In this document: positions 27,622 to 37,346 of the stretch, in pieces
Numbering within the stretch: position 1 is the first letter of the stretch
Layout of the letters: each line of letters begins with the position of its first letter
NCBI GenBank assembly: GCA_963737575.1
Contig: CAVTTJ010000005.1
Coordinates: forward strand, 1 to 64,000
Reading direction: 5' to 3'
Source of the DNA: VRUE01 sp963737575
GTDB taxonomy: Bacteria; Actinomycetota; Thermoleophilia; Solirubrobacterales; 70-9
Length of the DNA: 64,000 nucleotides
Notes under the pieces: generated by a model
What the model was told of the DNA's origin: nothing
Databases searched by the model: none
Seen by the model: the letters and a program-made list of their open reading frames with translations, nothing else
Position numbers and translations under genes: made by a program

Positions 27622-27764
27622 GAGGCGGCGGCCAGAGCAAGCAGGATCAGGCCCCCGAGCACGAATGGCCAGCCGCCGCCCGAGAAGACGCCGACGGCGA
27701 CGAACAGGGTTCCGGCGGCGGTCAGCAGGCCCACCCGCCGCAGGTCGCCGCTCACCCCGTTCAC
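27615..27764 (-). CDS. 49-residue hydrophobic membrane peptide
   Basis: A frame starting at GTG 27764 that overlaps the TGA of the DedA gene (GTGA). It encodes MNGVSGDLRRVGLLTAAGTL, continuing FVAVGVFSGGGWPFVLGG and LILLALAAASY, with two short hydrophobic spans. Its 3' end overlaps the convergent histidine kinase gene by 7 nt. The coupling to DedA supports it being real. No known family. Confidence 0.5.
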   Translation of the reverse strand: MNGVSGDLRRVGLLTAAGTLFVAVGVFSGGGWPFVLGGLILLALAAASY

Positions 27765-28423
27765 TCCGCCTCCAGCGCCTCGCTGCCCGCGCCGCGAGTG
27801 CGCCGCCGCCGTTTGACGACCAGATAGACGATCCAGGCGAGTATCGCGACGATCACGAGGTAGTCGATGTAGCCGAGGTTGTGGCGCCAGTGCTCCCAGT
27901 TGCTGCCGACACTTCGGCCGATCAGGGCGAGCGCCGTCACCCAGGGAACGCAGCCGGCGACCGTCAGAAGCGTGAAGCGCCAGAACGGCATCCGGGCCAC
28001 GCCGGCCGGCAGCGAGATGAAGGTGCGGACGAAGGGCACCATGCGGGAGAAGAAGACGGTGGCGCTGCCGTAGCGCTCGAACCACTCATCGGCCCGTTTC
28101 AGGTGCTTGGGGTTGACGTGGATCACCCGATTTCGGTCGAGCAGGTCTAGTCGCCCGTAGTAGCCGACCGCGTAGGCGATCCAGGAGCCGACCAGATTGC
28201 CGAGCACCCCGGCGGCGATCACGCCGATGAGCGTCAGTTCCCCTTCGGAGACGCTGAAGCCCGCGAACAGCATGATCGCCTCGCTCGGGATCGGGATGCA
28301 GGCCGACTCCAGGACCATCAGCAGGAAGACGGCGGGGAGACCGGCCGAGCCGATGAATTCGGTCGCGGCGTTGACGATCGGGTTGAGGACGAAGTCGGTG
28401 GCGGAGGCGCGCAGGGCCGGCAT
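27761..28423 (-). CDS. DedA/SNARE-associated family membrane protein
   Basis: A protein of about 220 residues from ATG 28423 (GTCTGGGG upstream); an ATG at 28489 would add 22 residues of poor character and overlap the regulatory site. Family motifs are visible: the re-entrant loop LESACIPIPSEAIMLFAGFS, GNLVGSWIAYAVGYYGR and FFSRMVPFVRTFISLPAGVARM with its essential Arg. DedA proteins act as lipid flippases (undecaprenyl phosphate or phospholipid). It is transcribed divergently from the COG4705 gene. Confidence 0.85.
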   Translation of the reverse strand: MPALRASATDFVLNPIVNAATEFIGSAGLPAVFLLMVLESACIPIPSEAIMLFAGFSVSEGELTLIGVIAAGVLGNLVGSWIAYAVGYYGRLDLLDRNRVIHVNPKHLKRADEWFERYGSATVFFSRMVPFVRTFISLPAGVARMPFWRFTLLTVAGCVPWVTALALIGRSVGSNWEHWRHNLGYIDYLVIVAILAWIVYLVVKRRRRTRGAGSEALEAE

Positions 28424-28454
28424 CCCCAGACTCTCGCGCCCCTCCCTTAAAGCG

Positions 28455-28491
28455 AGATGAGAGCCGCACTCGTCGCCAAGAGCTCTCATCT
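28455..28491. promoter_or_regulatory. Inverted TCATCT half-sites between DedA and COG4705 genes
   Basis: AGATGAGAG (28455-28463) and CTCTCATCT (28483-28491) form an inverted pair between two divergent genes. Each TCATCT is followed outward by an AT-rich hexamer (GGGCTTAAAC on the plus side, CGCTTTAAGG on the minus side) that could be a -10 element. It matches half-sites at 22543, 29791 and 31913. Confidence 0.5.
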
Positions 28492-28524
28492 GGGCTTAAA
28501 CGACCCCCCCGACACTGCCGCGCC

Positions 28525-29775
28525 ATGAACTTCGCCCAGACTTCCCCAACAGCCCCGTCCCCCGCCCACTCGACCAAGTGGTGGGCGCGTCAGATGCTCA
28601 ACAAGGTGCCCGAGATCACCGTCTACTTCTGGGTGATCAAGGTGCTCTGCACGACCGTCGGGGAGACGTTCGCCGACAACCTCAACGAAAACCTCGGACT
28701 CGGCCTCTCCGGCACCAGCTACCTGATGGGGACGCTGCTTCTGGTCGTTCTCTTCTTCCAGTTCCGGGCGCGGCGCTATGTGCCCGGCATCTACTGGCTC
28801 GCGGTGGTCCTGATCAGCGTCGTCGGCACCCTGGTCAGCGACAACCTGGTCGAAAACTACGGCGTCACCCTGCAGACGTCGACGATCGCCTTCGCGGCGA
28901 TCCTCATCGGCGTATTCGCGACCTGGTACGCGGTCGAGCGCACGCTCTCGGTCCACACCATCTACACGACCAGGCGCGAGGGCTTCTACTGGCTGGCGAT
29001 CCTCTTCACCTTCGCCCTCGGCACCTCCGCCGGCGACTACCTCTCCGAGCAGCTCGAACTCGGCTACCTGGCGGCGCTCGGGATCTTCGCCGCGGCGATC
29101 GTCGTCGTCGCCGTCCTCCACTTCGGCCTGCGGCTGAACGCGATCCTCTCCTTCTGGCTCGCCTACATCCTCACCCGGCCGCTGGGCGCCTCGATCGGCG
29201 ATTACCTTGCCTCGCCGACCGAAGAAGGCGGCCTCGGCCTCGGCACCAACGTGACAAGCATCATCTTCCTGGCCACGATCCTGACCCTTGTCGTCTACCT
29301 CGCGATCTCCAAACGCGATGTGATCCGCTCAGGATCCCTGCCGGGGTCGATGGGCCTTGCCCCCGACGGCATCCCGGCGGTGCTCGTCGTCCTCAACAAG
29401 GTCGAGGCGACGGCGCCGCTGCTGGAAGCCGTGCGCCAGCGGGCGGCGCAGGGGGCCGCGAGCTTCTTCGTCCTCGTGCCCAACCCCGACCACCTGCCGT
29501 TCGACCGCATCGGCCCGGACACTCGCGACGGCGAGGCGCTGCTCGCCGAGGCGCTGCCGCAGATTCAGGGCTCGGCGGGAGGCCCCGTCGCGGGGCGGGC
29601 GGCGAACAGCCCCAACGCCTACGACGACGTGATCGAAGAGCTGCAGGCGAATCTCTATGCCGAGATCATCATCGAGACCCCACCGAGCCATATCTCGCAC
29701 TGGCTCCACGTCGACCTGCCCCACCGGATCTCCGAGCTCGGCTACCCGACGGTGGCGGTGCCGGCGACGACATAG
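28525..29775 (+). CDS. COG4705-type membrane protein with C-terminal Usp-like domain
   Basis: A 416-residue protein. Residues about 20-265 carry the repeated motif of COG4705/DUF347 membrane proteins: VIKVLCTTVGETFADNLNEN, VLISVVGTLVSDNLVENYG, FTFALGTSAGDYLSEQLELG, ILTRPLGASIGDYLASPTEE. Each repeat has small residues and an acidic pair inside helices. After helix eight comes a soluble domain (about 285-416; VLVVLNKVEATAPLLEAVRQ, AYDDVIEELQANLYAEIIIE, HWLHVDLPHRISELGYPTVA) resembling universal-stress-like folds. The fusion suggests nucleotide-regulated transport; the substrate is unknown. Confidence 0.75.
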   Translation: MNFAQTSPTAPSPAHSTKWWARQMLNKVPEITVYFWVIKVLCTTVGETFADNLNENLGLGLSGTSYLMGTLLLVVLFFQFRARRYVPGIYWLAVVLISVVGTLVSDNLVENYGVTLQTSTIAFAAILIGVFATWYAVERTLSVHTIYTTRREGFYWLAILFTFALGTSAGDYLSEQLELGYLAALGIFAAAIVVVAVLHFGLRLNAILSFWLAYILTRPLGASIGDYLASPTEEGGLGLGTNVTSIIFLATILTLVVYLAISKRDVIRSGSLPGSMGLAPDGIPAVLVVLNKVEATAPLLEAVRQRAAQGAASFFVLVPNPDHLPFDRIGPDTRDGEALLAEALPQIQGSAGGPVAGRAANSPNAYDDVIEELQANLYAEIIIETPPSHISHWLHVDLPHRISELGYPTVAVPATT

Positions 29776-29790
29776 GGGGGAGGGCAGTTC

Positions 29791-29807
29791 TCATCTGATC
29801 TTCATCT
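29791..29807. promoter_or_regulatory. TCATCT direct repeat upstream of a two-component operon
   Basis: TCATCT at 29791-29796 and 29802-29807, 11 bp apart, ends 20 nt before the ATG of the response regulator. This is consistent with autoregulation by that OmpR-family protein. GTAATC shortly downstream (29815-29820) could be a -10. Confidence 0.55.
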
Positions 29808-29827
29808 TCGGGCGTAATCGTGTGGAC

Positions 29828-30504
<677 letters not shown>

Positions 30505-30508
<4 letters not shown>

Positions 30509-31899
30509 GCCGCCTCCCGCTCAGTCGCCTCTCGATTCGCCTTCGCGTCACCCTAATCTTCGCCGCGGTGATGGCGCTGGTCCTCGGCGCCACCGGAGTC
30601 TTCGTATACCTGCGGTTCAGCGCCGAGCTCGACCACACGATCAACGCCGGGCTGCGATCCCGCGCCGCCGATCTGGCGGCGCTCGTCAAGGAGGCCGATT
30701 CCGGGCTCAGCGAGGGACATCGGAACCTGGTCGGGAAAACCGAGAGCTTCGCCGAGGTGCTCAACGAAGACGGCACCGTCGCCGACTCCTCGGAGGCGGT
30801 CGGCACACAGGTGCTGCTGGAGCCAAACGAGCTGCGCGCTGCTCTGAAGGGCCCGCTGATCGTCAATCGGGGGCCGTTGCCCGGCCTCAGCGACGAGTCG
30901 CGGCTGCTCGCCGTTCCGGTCAGCGCCCGTGGCAAGGATCGGGTCGTGGTCGTCGGCACCTCGACCGAAGCCCGTGGCGAGTCCCTCTCGGACCTGCTCC
31001 AGCTGCTGCTCATCGGGGGCCCGGTGGCGCTGATCCTCGCCTCGCTCGCCGCCTACTGGGTTGCCGCCGCGGCGCTGCACCCGGTCGAGGCCATGCGCAG
31101 CCGCGCGGCGGAGATCTCGGCGGCGGAGCCCGGCCGGCGGCTGCCGGTGCCGCCGACCCATGACGAGGTTGCGCGACTCGGGAGGACGCTGAACGAGATG
31201 CTCGAGCGGCTGGGGGAGGCCCTCGAGCACGAGCGGGCCTTCGTCGCCGACGCCAGCCATGAGCTGCGCACGCCGTTGGCGATCCTGCGAACCGAGCTCG
31301 AGCTGGCCCTTGTCGCCGGGCGCTCGCCGGAGGAGCTGCGCGCGGGTCTAGCGTCGGCGGGGGAGGAGACCGACCGGCTGACCCAACTCTCCGAGGATCT
31401 GTTGATCATCGCCCAGACCGAGCGCGGCGAGCTCCCCGTGAAGCTGGCTCGCCTCGACCTTGCGGAGACCCTCGATGCGGTCGCCCGCCGCTTTTCCCGT
31501 CGGGCCGGGGAGGGAGGCCGCGAGATCGTCGTCTCGGCGGCCTCCTCGCCGGCGATCGAGGCCGACGGGTTGCGCCTTGACCAGGCGGTGGGGAGCTTGG
31601 TTGACAACGCGCTTCGCTACGGGGCGGGGACGATCGAGCTGACCGCGGTCGGCGGCCGCGACGGAACAGTCGAGATCCATGTCCTCGACCGGGGGAGGGG
31701 GTTCCGCGACGAGTTCCTCGATCGTGCCTTCGAGCGCTTCAGCCGGGGCGCCTCGAGTAACCGCGAAGGCGGCAGCGGCCTCGGGCTGGCGATCGTCCAG
31801 ACCGTCGCCCGCGCCCACGGTGGCGATGCGCTGGCCGGGAACCGCGAGGGCGGCGGCGCCGACGTCTGGCTGGAGCTGCCGGTGGGCAAGCCCGCCTGA
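30505..31899 (+). CDS. Sensor histidine kinase, probable CTG start
   Basis: A kinase of about 464 residues. The basic stretch and first helix (LSRLPLSRLSIRLRVTLIF, then AAVMALVLGATGVFVYL) begin at CTG 30505, whose bases overlap the regulator stop (CTGA). No in-frame ATG, GTG or TTG exists before GTG 30565, which would cut into the helix. After an extracytoplasmic domain (about 45-165) come helix 2, HAMP, HisKA (VADASHELRTPLAIL) and an ATPase domain (N-box LVDNALRYGAG, GSGLGLAIVQTVARAHGG). Confidence 0.9.
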
Positions 31900-31912
31900 T
31901 CGCGGCCGGCTC

Positions 31913-31929
31913 TCACTTGGGTCTCATCT
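31913..31929. promoter_or_regulatory. TCATCT-type direct repeat before the lipoprotein/ABC operon
   Basis: TCACTT at 31913-31918 and TCATCT at 31924-31929, 11 bp apart, lie between the kinase stop and the lipoprotein start. GCTAGAC (31936-31942) could be a -10. It is the fourth example of this site type in 10 kb. Confidence 0.5.
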
Positions 31930-31981
31930 ATCGGCGCTAGACCTCCAAGCCCAGGCTGAAACTCGGCAAAGGAGGACGCTC

Positions 31982-32515
31982 GTGAGGGCGAGAATCTGGA
32001 TTCCACGACTCGCTGTACTGGTCTCGATTGGGCTCTTTGTCGCCGGCTGCGGCGGCGGCTCCGGCTCGGGCTCGGGCTCGACGAGCGAAACCGGAAACGG
32101 CGGTGAGCAGATCAGCGGCGAAGCGCCGAGCGAGGCGCAGGCGGCGGCGACCGGCGACATCCCCGACAACCAGGTCTTCCTCGTCTTCAAGAACTCCGCG
32201 GCCGGCTACTCGATCCGCTACCCCGAGGGCTGGGCCCGCACCGGCGCGGGCAACGACGTCAGCTTTGAGGAAAAGGCGAACGCGATCCACATAGTCGTCA
32301 GCAAGGGCTCCCCGCGAAGCAAGCCCGGGGAAAAGGTGACCCTGCATCGCCAGAGCGCGCCGGACCCGGTCACCGGGAAGCAGCTGCCGCTGTCTGTCGA
32401 CCGCTACGAATACGGCAGGGGCGGCAAGGTCGCCGTGCTCGAACTCGCGACCCCGGTCGGGGTGGACAATGTCGACGCCTACCGTTTGATCAGCGAAAGC
32501 TTCAAATGGCAGTAG
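31982..32515 (+). CDS. Lipoprotein with PsbP-like fold
   Basis: A 177-residue protein; GTG 31982 follows AAAGGAGG. The signal peptide ends in a lipobox (FVAGC, Cys23), with a Gly/Ser linker after it. The mature domain has a PsbP/LpqN-like pattern: FLVFKNSAAGYSIRYPEGWA, VSFEEKANAIHIVVSKGS, YEYGRGGKVAVLELATPVGV and a C-terminal ISESFKW. Its gene overlaps the following ABC ATPase gene by 10 nt, so it probably is an extracytoplasmic part of that system. Confidence 0.8.
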   Translation: MRARIWIPRLAVLVSIGLFVAGCGGGSGSGSGSTSETGNGGEQISGEAPSEAQAAATGDIPDNQVFLVFKNSAAGYSIRYPEGWARTGAGNDVSFEEKANAIHIVVSKGSPRSKPGEKVTLHRQSAPDPVTGKQLPLSVDRYEYGRGGKVAVLELATPVGVDNVDAYRLISESFKWQ

Positions 32516-33225
32516 AGAGCCTCTACCGCGAGCCCGAGCAGGAGCCGGCCGCGCGCCGGTGGCCGGTCCTCGAGCTGCGCGACGCTTTCAAGATCTACCG
32601 GTCGGGCGCGGTCGAGACCGTTGCCCTGCGGGGGGTCGATTTCGAAGTCGACAGGGGCCAGCTGATCGCGATCCTCGGCCCGTCGGGCTGCGGCAAGAGC
32701 ACCCTGCTCGCGCTTGCAGCCGGGCTCGATCGCGCATCCGCCGGGGACGTGCGGAGCCTCGGCACGTCGCTTGTCACCCGCACCGAGGACGAGCTCGCCG
32801 CCTACCGCGCAGAGCGGGTCGGCATCGTCTTTCAGCGGGACAACCTGTGGCCGACGCTGAGCGCCGAGGAGAACGTCGTCACCGCGCTCCGCTTCGGCGG
32901 GATCGAGGAGCCGCGCCGCCGCGCCGTCGAGGCTCTGGAGGAGCTGGGCCTCGGAGAGCGCCGGGCCAACCGTGCCCGGGAGCTCTCCGGCGGCGAGCAG
33001 CAGCGGGTGGCGATCGCCGCCGCGCTCGCCCGGCAGGCGCCGCTGGTGCTGGCCGACGAGCCGACCGGCGAGCTCGACGCGGCCAACCAGCGAGTCGTGC
33101 TCAGCGCCCTGCGGCGCCTGCCGGCCGCGCACGGGTGCGCCGTGGTCGTCGTCACCCATTCGCGGGTCGTCGCCGGTGCCGCGGACCGGGTTGTCGAACT
33201 GCGCGACGGAGCCGTGGTGGGATGA
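32506..33225 (+). CDS. ABC ATPase (LolD/MacB type), first of a pair
   Basis: A 239-residue ATPase: Walker A GPSGCGKST, Q-loop VFQRDNLWPTLSAEEN, signature LSGGEQQRVAIAAAL, Walker B LVLADEPTGELD, and H-loop VVVVTHSR. This is the subfamily that powers FtsX/MacB mechanotransmission systems instead of classic pores. Its stop overlaps the next ATPase start (ATGA). It probably forms a heterodimer with that ATPase under the large permease. Confidence 0.92.
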   Translation: MAVESLYREPEQEPAARRWPVLELRDAFKIYRSGAVETVALRGVDFEVDRGQLIAILGPSGCGKSTLLALAAGLDRASAGDVRSLGTSLVTRTEDELAAYRAERVGIVFQRDNLWPTLSAEENVVTALRFGGIEEPRRRAVEALEELGLGERRANRARELSGGEQQRVAIAAALARQAPLVLADEPTGELDAANQRVVLSALRRLPAAHGCAVVVVTHSRVVAGAADRVVELRDGAVVG

Positions 33226-33929
33226 GCGTGGCGAGCCCGCAGCGGGTTGCCCTCTCCGCCTGCCGCGGCGTCTCGGTGACCTACCGCAGCGGCGAGACAG
33301 AGGTTCGCGCGCTGGCCGCGGTCGACCTGGGCATCTCCGAGGGGGAATCGGTCGCACTGCAGGGCCCCTCGGGGTCGGGCAAGACGACGCTCCTGCACCT
33401 GCTCGGAGGGCTGCTCGTCCCGACCGAGGGCGAGGTGCTCTGGCGCGGGGAGCCGCTCTCCTCGCTCGACACCGCCGCCCGCGGCAGGGCCCGCGCCGGG
33501 GGGATCGCCTACGTCCTGCAGGGATCGAACCTGCTGCCCACATTCAGCTGCCATGAGAACGTCGCCTTCGCCTCCTGGGTGGCCGAGCGCGCCGGGGTCC
33601 CTCCGCGCCAGGACAGCGCCGAGCTCCTGGCGCTGGTCGGCCTCGAGGCGAAGGCGGAGGCGTTGCCGAGCGAGCTATCCGGCGGCGAGGCGCAGCGGGT
33701 CGCCCTGGCCCGGGCGCTGGCCTCCTCGCCGCAGCTGCTGCTCTGCGACGAGCCGACCGGCCACCTCGACTCCGACACCGCGTCGCGGGTGCTCGACCTG
33801 CTCGAGGCGCTGCGGGACCGGTTCGGCTTCGGCCTCGCGATCGCCACCCACGATCGTGGCGTCGCCGCCCGCTGCGAGCGCCTGGTGCGGCTCGCCGACG
33901 GCCGTGTCGTCGAATCGGAGGGATCTTGA
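33222..33929 (+). CDS. ABC ATPase (LolD/MacB type), second of a pair
   Basis: A 235-residue ATPase with Walker A GPSGSGKTT, Q-loop YVLQGSNLLPTFSCHEN, signature LSGGEAQRVALARAL, Walker B LLLCDEPTGHLD and H-loop AIATHDRG. It differs from its neighbour enough to be a specialised second subunit, not a recent copy. Its last codons overlap the TTG of the permease gene (TTGA). Confidence 0.92.
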   Translation: MSVASPQRVALSACRGVSVTYRSGETEVRALAAVDLGISEGESVALQGPSGSGKTTLLHLLGGLLVPTEGEVLWRGEPLSSLDTAARGRARAGGIAYVLQGSNLLPTFSCHENVAFASWVAERAGVPPRQDSAELLALVGLEAKAEALPSELSGGEAQRVALARALASSPQLLLCDEPTGHLDSDTASRVLDLLEALRDRFGFGLAIATHDRGVAARCERLVRLADGRVVESEGS

Positions 33930-36631
33930 CCGCGGCGCTGAGGCTGGGGCTCGGGCGGCTGCGGCGGCGAGCCGGCCAGACCGCGACGCAGGCGCTCGTC
34001 CTAGCCCTCGCGGTGTCGCTGCTGGGGGCGATGATCCTCTTCATCGGCCACTCGCTGCGGACGATGACCGCCGCCGCGACCAACAGCGTCCCGCTCGACC
34101 TCCAGGGTCCGGTCGCGAGCTACGGCAAGGCGACGGAGCTCGCGACCGGAGTCGCCGAACAACCCGATGTCGCCCAGGCCTCGGCGGTGGCGACGGCACC
34201 CTTCGCCGGGGTCGTCCACAGCGGCCGCTCCGGGGTGACCTCCTCCGGCTCAGGGGCGATCCTCGCGGTGCCGCACGATTACCTGCGACACATCCAGACC
34301 TTTCGTTTCCTGCGCGGCCGCCTGCTGCCCGGGGAGGTCGTCCTCGACCAGCAGCTGGCGGCGACCCTGCGGGCGGGGGTCGGCGACACCGTCAGGCTCC
34401 GCCCCGGCGCGCACATCCCCCCGCGGGCCTTCACGGTCAGCGGCGTCGCGCTCGTCACCGCGGCCGACGTCGCCTTCCAGCCGCTCAACCCGGTGGTCGG
34501 CCCGGTCCCGGCCCAGCCGCCGGCGAACATCGCGATCATGCCGGCCGCCACCTTCGCCCGGACACTCGGCTCACGGCTGCCCTCGCTCGGCGCCGCCAAC
34601 GCCGCCGCGGCGGCCGTGCCCGGGACGCTTGCCGGCGTCCAGTGGCAGGTCCAGGCCCAGCTCGATCGTGGCAGCCTGACCGGCACCCCCGGCGCGGCCT
34701 TCAAGCGTGCCGGGCAGATCCGCAACTCGATCGAACGCAGCTTCCCCGGCAGGATTCGATTCGTCGACAACCTCTCCGAAGCGCTCGAATCGGCGGCCGG
34801 GGACGCGCTCTATGCCGACGCGCTCTTCATCATGCTCGCCGTTCCGGGGGCGCTGCTCGCACTCGGTCTCGCCTACCTGGCGGCATTGGGCACGATTGAT
34901 CGCGACCGCCGCGAACTGGCCCTTCTGCGCGCCCGGGGCGCCAGCCGCCGCCAGTTGCTTGCGATGGCGGCGGGCGAATCGGCGGTGGTCGGCCTTCTTG
35001 CCGGCCTGCTCGGTGCCGGGATCTCGTTCGCGGCGGTCACCTCGCTGGTCGAAGGCTCGGTCGGCCTCAACCCCAGCCGGGCGCTGGCGGTGCTGGCGGT
35101 CTGCATCGTTCTGGCGGTCGCCGGCGGCTTCCTGGCGCGACTCGGAACGGGGCTGCGAGCCCTCTCGGAAACCGTCGCGGCGGGCCGGGGCGGTCCGGGG
35201 AGCGAAAAGGTGCCGCTGTGGCGGCGGCTGTACCTGGACCTCGTGGCGCTGGCGATCAGCGGCCTGATCTTCTGGCTCACCGCCAGCACCGGCTTCTCGG
35301 CGGTCGTCAACCCCGACTCCAACCCGACCCTCTCGCTATCGATCTACATGTTCTTCGCCCCGGCGCTGCTCTGGGTCGGCGCGACGCTGTTCTTGGTCCG
35401 GCTGCGGGGCACGATCTTCAGCTGGGGAGCGCGGCGTTTGCGCGGTGGCGGGGCGAGCCCGACGCGGCGGACCTTCCTGCTTGCCAGCGCCTCCCGCCGC
35501 GGCGCGGCGATCAACCGCGGCCTGGTCTTCGTCGGGCTGTTGCTCGCCTTCGGCGTCAGCCTCGGCGTCTTCGCCGCCACCTACAACCAGCAGGCCGGAG
35601 TCGACGCCCAACTGACCCTCGGCGCCGACGTCACCGCAACCGCGCCACCGGGTGTCGCGGCGAAGCACGGCCTGGCGAGGAGGATCGAAGCCGTGCCCGG
35701 CGTCGCGGCGACCTCGTCGGTCGACCATTCCTACGCCTACGTCGGCCCCGATCTGCAGGACACATTCGGGATCGAACCGGCGAGCATCGGCAGGGCGACG
35801 ACCCTGCGCGACTCCTACTTCATCGGCGGTGGAGCGAAGACGATGATGAGCCGACTCGAAAACACCCCCGACGGGATCCTCGTCTCCAAGGAGACGATCA
35901 CCGACTACTCGCTGCGCGAAGGGGATCTGCTGCGGCTCCGGGTGCTCGACCACGCCAGCGGCAGGTTCCGCACCATCCCCTTCCACGTCGTCGGCACCGT
36001 CCAGGAGTTTCCGTCGGCACCGCGAGATTCGTTCATGGTCGCCAACCTGGCCTACCTCCGGGGAGCCGACGGGGGAGGGGGCCCGAACACGGTCTTCGCC
36101 GCCACCTCCGAAGACCCGGCCGCCGTTGCCCGCCGGGTCGGCGAAGCGACCAGGGGCTACGGCGTCACGGTCAAGGACATCCGCCGGCAGGCGGTGCAGA
36201 CGGTGAGCTCGATCACCACCGTCGATCTGACCGGGATCAGCCGCCTCGAGCAGGCGTTTGCGATCGTCCTCGCGGCGGCGGCGATGTGGCTGTTCGTCAA
36301 CCTTCTCGTCAGCGAGCGCCGCCACGAGTTCGCGACGATGGCGGCCCTCGGCGCGTCGCTGCGCGACGTCGGTGCCTTCGTCCGCAGCGAGGCCCTGGCC
36401 GTCCTGGGGGCAGGGCTGGCGCTCGCCGCCGTCCTCGGCTGGCTCCTGGCCCAGATGCTGGTCGCGATGCTCGAGCACGTCTTCGACCCGCCCCCCGACC
36501 ACCTCGCCATCCCCTGGGGCTTCCTCGGGCTGCTCGCGCTGGGCGCGGTGCTCGGCGCCGGCCTGGCCGCCCTCGTCGCGGCGCGCTCGCTTCGCCGGCT
36601 CCCGCTGGGGGAGATTCTTCGCGAGGAGTAG
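33926..36631 (+). CDS. Large FtsX/MacB-like ABC permease
   Basis: A 901-residue membrane protein from TTG 33926. An N-terminal helix (about 20-42) leads to a large extracytoplasmic domain. FtsX-type core helices follow (about 290-400), then an additional helix pair (about 435-490), a second extracytoplasmic domain (about 545-760) and three last helices ending SLRRLPLGEILREE. It is a duplicated FtsX arrangement, as in LolCDE- or YknXYZ-like systems that move lipids or release envelope proteins. It works with the two ATPases and probably the lipoprotein upstream. Confidence 0.88.
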   Translation: MTAALRLGLGRLRRRAGQTATQALVLALAVSLLGAMILFIGHSLRTMTAAATNSVPLDLQGPVASYGKATELATGVAEQPDVAQASAVATAPFAGVVHSGRSGVTSSGSGAILAVPHDYLRHIQTFRFLRGRLLPGEVVLDQQLAATLRAGVGDTVRLRPGAHIPPRAFTVSGVALVTAADVAFQPLNPVVGPVPAQPPANIAIMPAATFARTLGSRLPSLGAANAAAAAVPGTLAGVQWQVQAQLDRGSLTGTPGAAFKRAGQIRNSIERSFPGRIRFVDNLSEALESAAGDALYADALFIMLAVPGALLALGLAYLAALGTIDRDRRELALLRARGASRRQLLAMAAGESAVVGLLAGLLGAGISFAAVTSLVEGSVGLNPSRALAVLAVCIVLAVAGGFLARLGTGLRALSETVAAGRGGPGSEKVPLWRRLYLDLVALAISGLIFWLTASTGFSAVVNPDSNPTLSLSIYMFFAPALLWVGATLFLVRLRGTIFSWGARRLRGGGASPTRRTFLLASASRRGAAINRGLVFVGLLLAFGVSLGVFAATYNQQAGVDAQLTLGADVTATAPPGVAAKHGLARRIEAVPGVAATSSVDHSYAYVGPDLQDTFGIEPASIGRATTLRDSYFIGGGAKTMMSRLENTPDGILVSKETITDYSLREGDLLRLRVLDHASGRFRTIPFHVVGTVQEFPSAPRDSFMVANLAYLRGADGGGGPNTVFAATSEDPAAVARRVGEATRGYGVTVKDIRRQAVQTVSSITTVDLTGISRLEQAFAIVLAAAAMWLFVNLLVSERRHEFATMAALGASLRDVGAFVRSEALAVLGAGLALAAVLGWLLAQMLVAMLEHVFDPPPDHLAIPWGFLGLLALGAVLGAGLAALVAARSLRRLPLGEILREE

Positions 36632-36778
36632 CCGGTCGGGGCAGGGCCAGGATGAACTTCTCACAGCCCCGCGCCGTAACCCTTGCATCTCGGCCCAAGA
36701 GTCCGAGAAGCCCACAGCGACCCAGCCAACGAGAACTCGACAGGTCGCCCCGGCTCGATTCCGATCAGGAGGTTCGAA

Positions 36779-37339
36779 GTGACCAGGACGACCTACGCCT
36801 TTGCGCTGTTCGGTGCGCTGGGCGCGCTCGCGATCGCCGGTTGCGGCGGCGGTAGCGGCTACGGCAGCAGCAGCAGCAGCTCACAGACTTCCTCGAGCTC
36901 CTCGGAAGGCCGGCGGGATGACGCTTACCGGTGCCGAAGTCTCCGGCCTCGGGACGGTGCTCGTCGACTCCGAAGGGCTCACCGTGTACCAGTTCTCCAA
37001 GGACAGGGGCGCGACCTCATCGTGTTACGGCGAATGTGAAAAAGCCTGGATGCCGGTGACGACGAAGAACGCGCCACGGCCGGTGAAGGCGCGATGTCCT
37101 CGAAGATCGGGGCCACCAAGCGCAAGGACGGCACCATGCAGGTGACGTACGCCGGCCACCCGCTCTACACCTTCGTCGAGGACGAAGGCCGCGGCGAAGC
37201 GAACGGCAACGGGTTCGTGGAGTTCGGCGGCAATTGGTCCGTTCTCGATGAATCGGGCTCGCCGGTGGAAGCGGCGGCGAGCGGAGAAACGGAACCTGCC
37301 GCGGAAGAAAGCTCGAGCGGCGGCTACGGCGGGTATTGA
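36779..37339 (+). pseudogene. COG4315-type secreted-repeat lipoprotein with two compensating frameshifts
   Basis: GTG 36779 starts a signal peptide with lipobox (LAIAGC) and a Ser-rich linker. At about 36905-36920 the family sequence moves to another frame (TLTGAEVSGLGTVLVDSEGL, VYQFSKDRGATSSCYGECEK). At about 37080-37090 it returns to the first (KIGATKRKDGTMQVTYAGHP, LYTFVEDEG). The shifts are +1 then -1, so the final frame is kept but the central 55-60 residues would be garbled. The family has two 'secreted repeat' units around a Trp-Pro region. Both signs (damage or sequencing error) are possible. Confidence 0.7.
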
Positions 37340-37346
37340 CCCGGAT

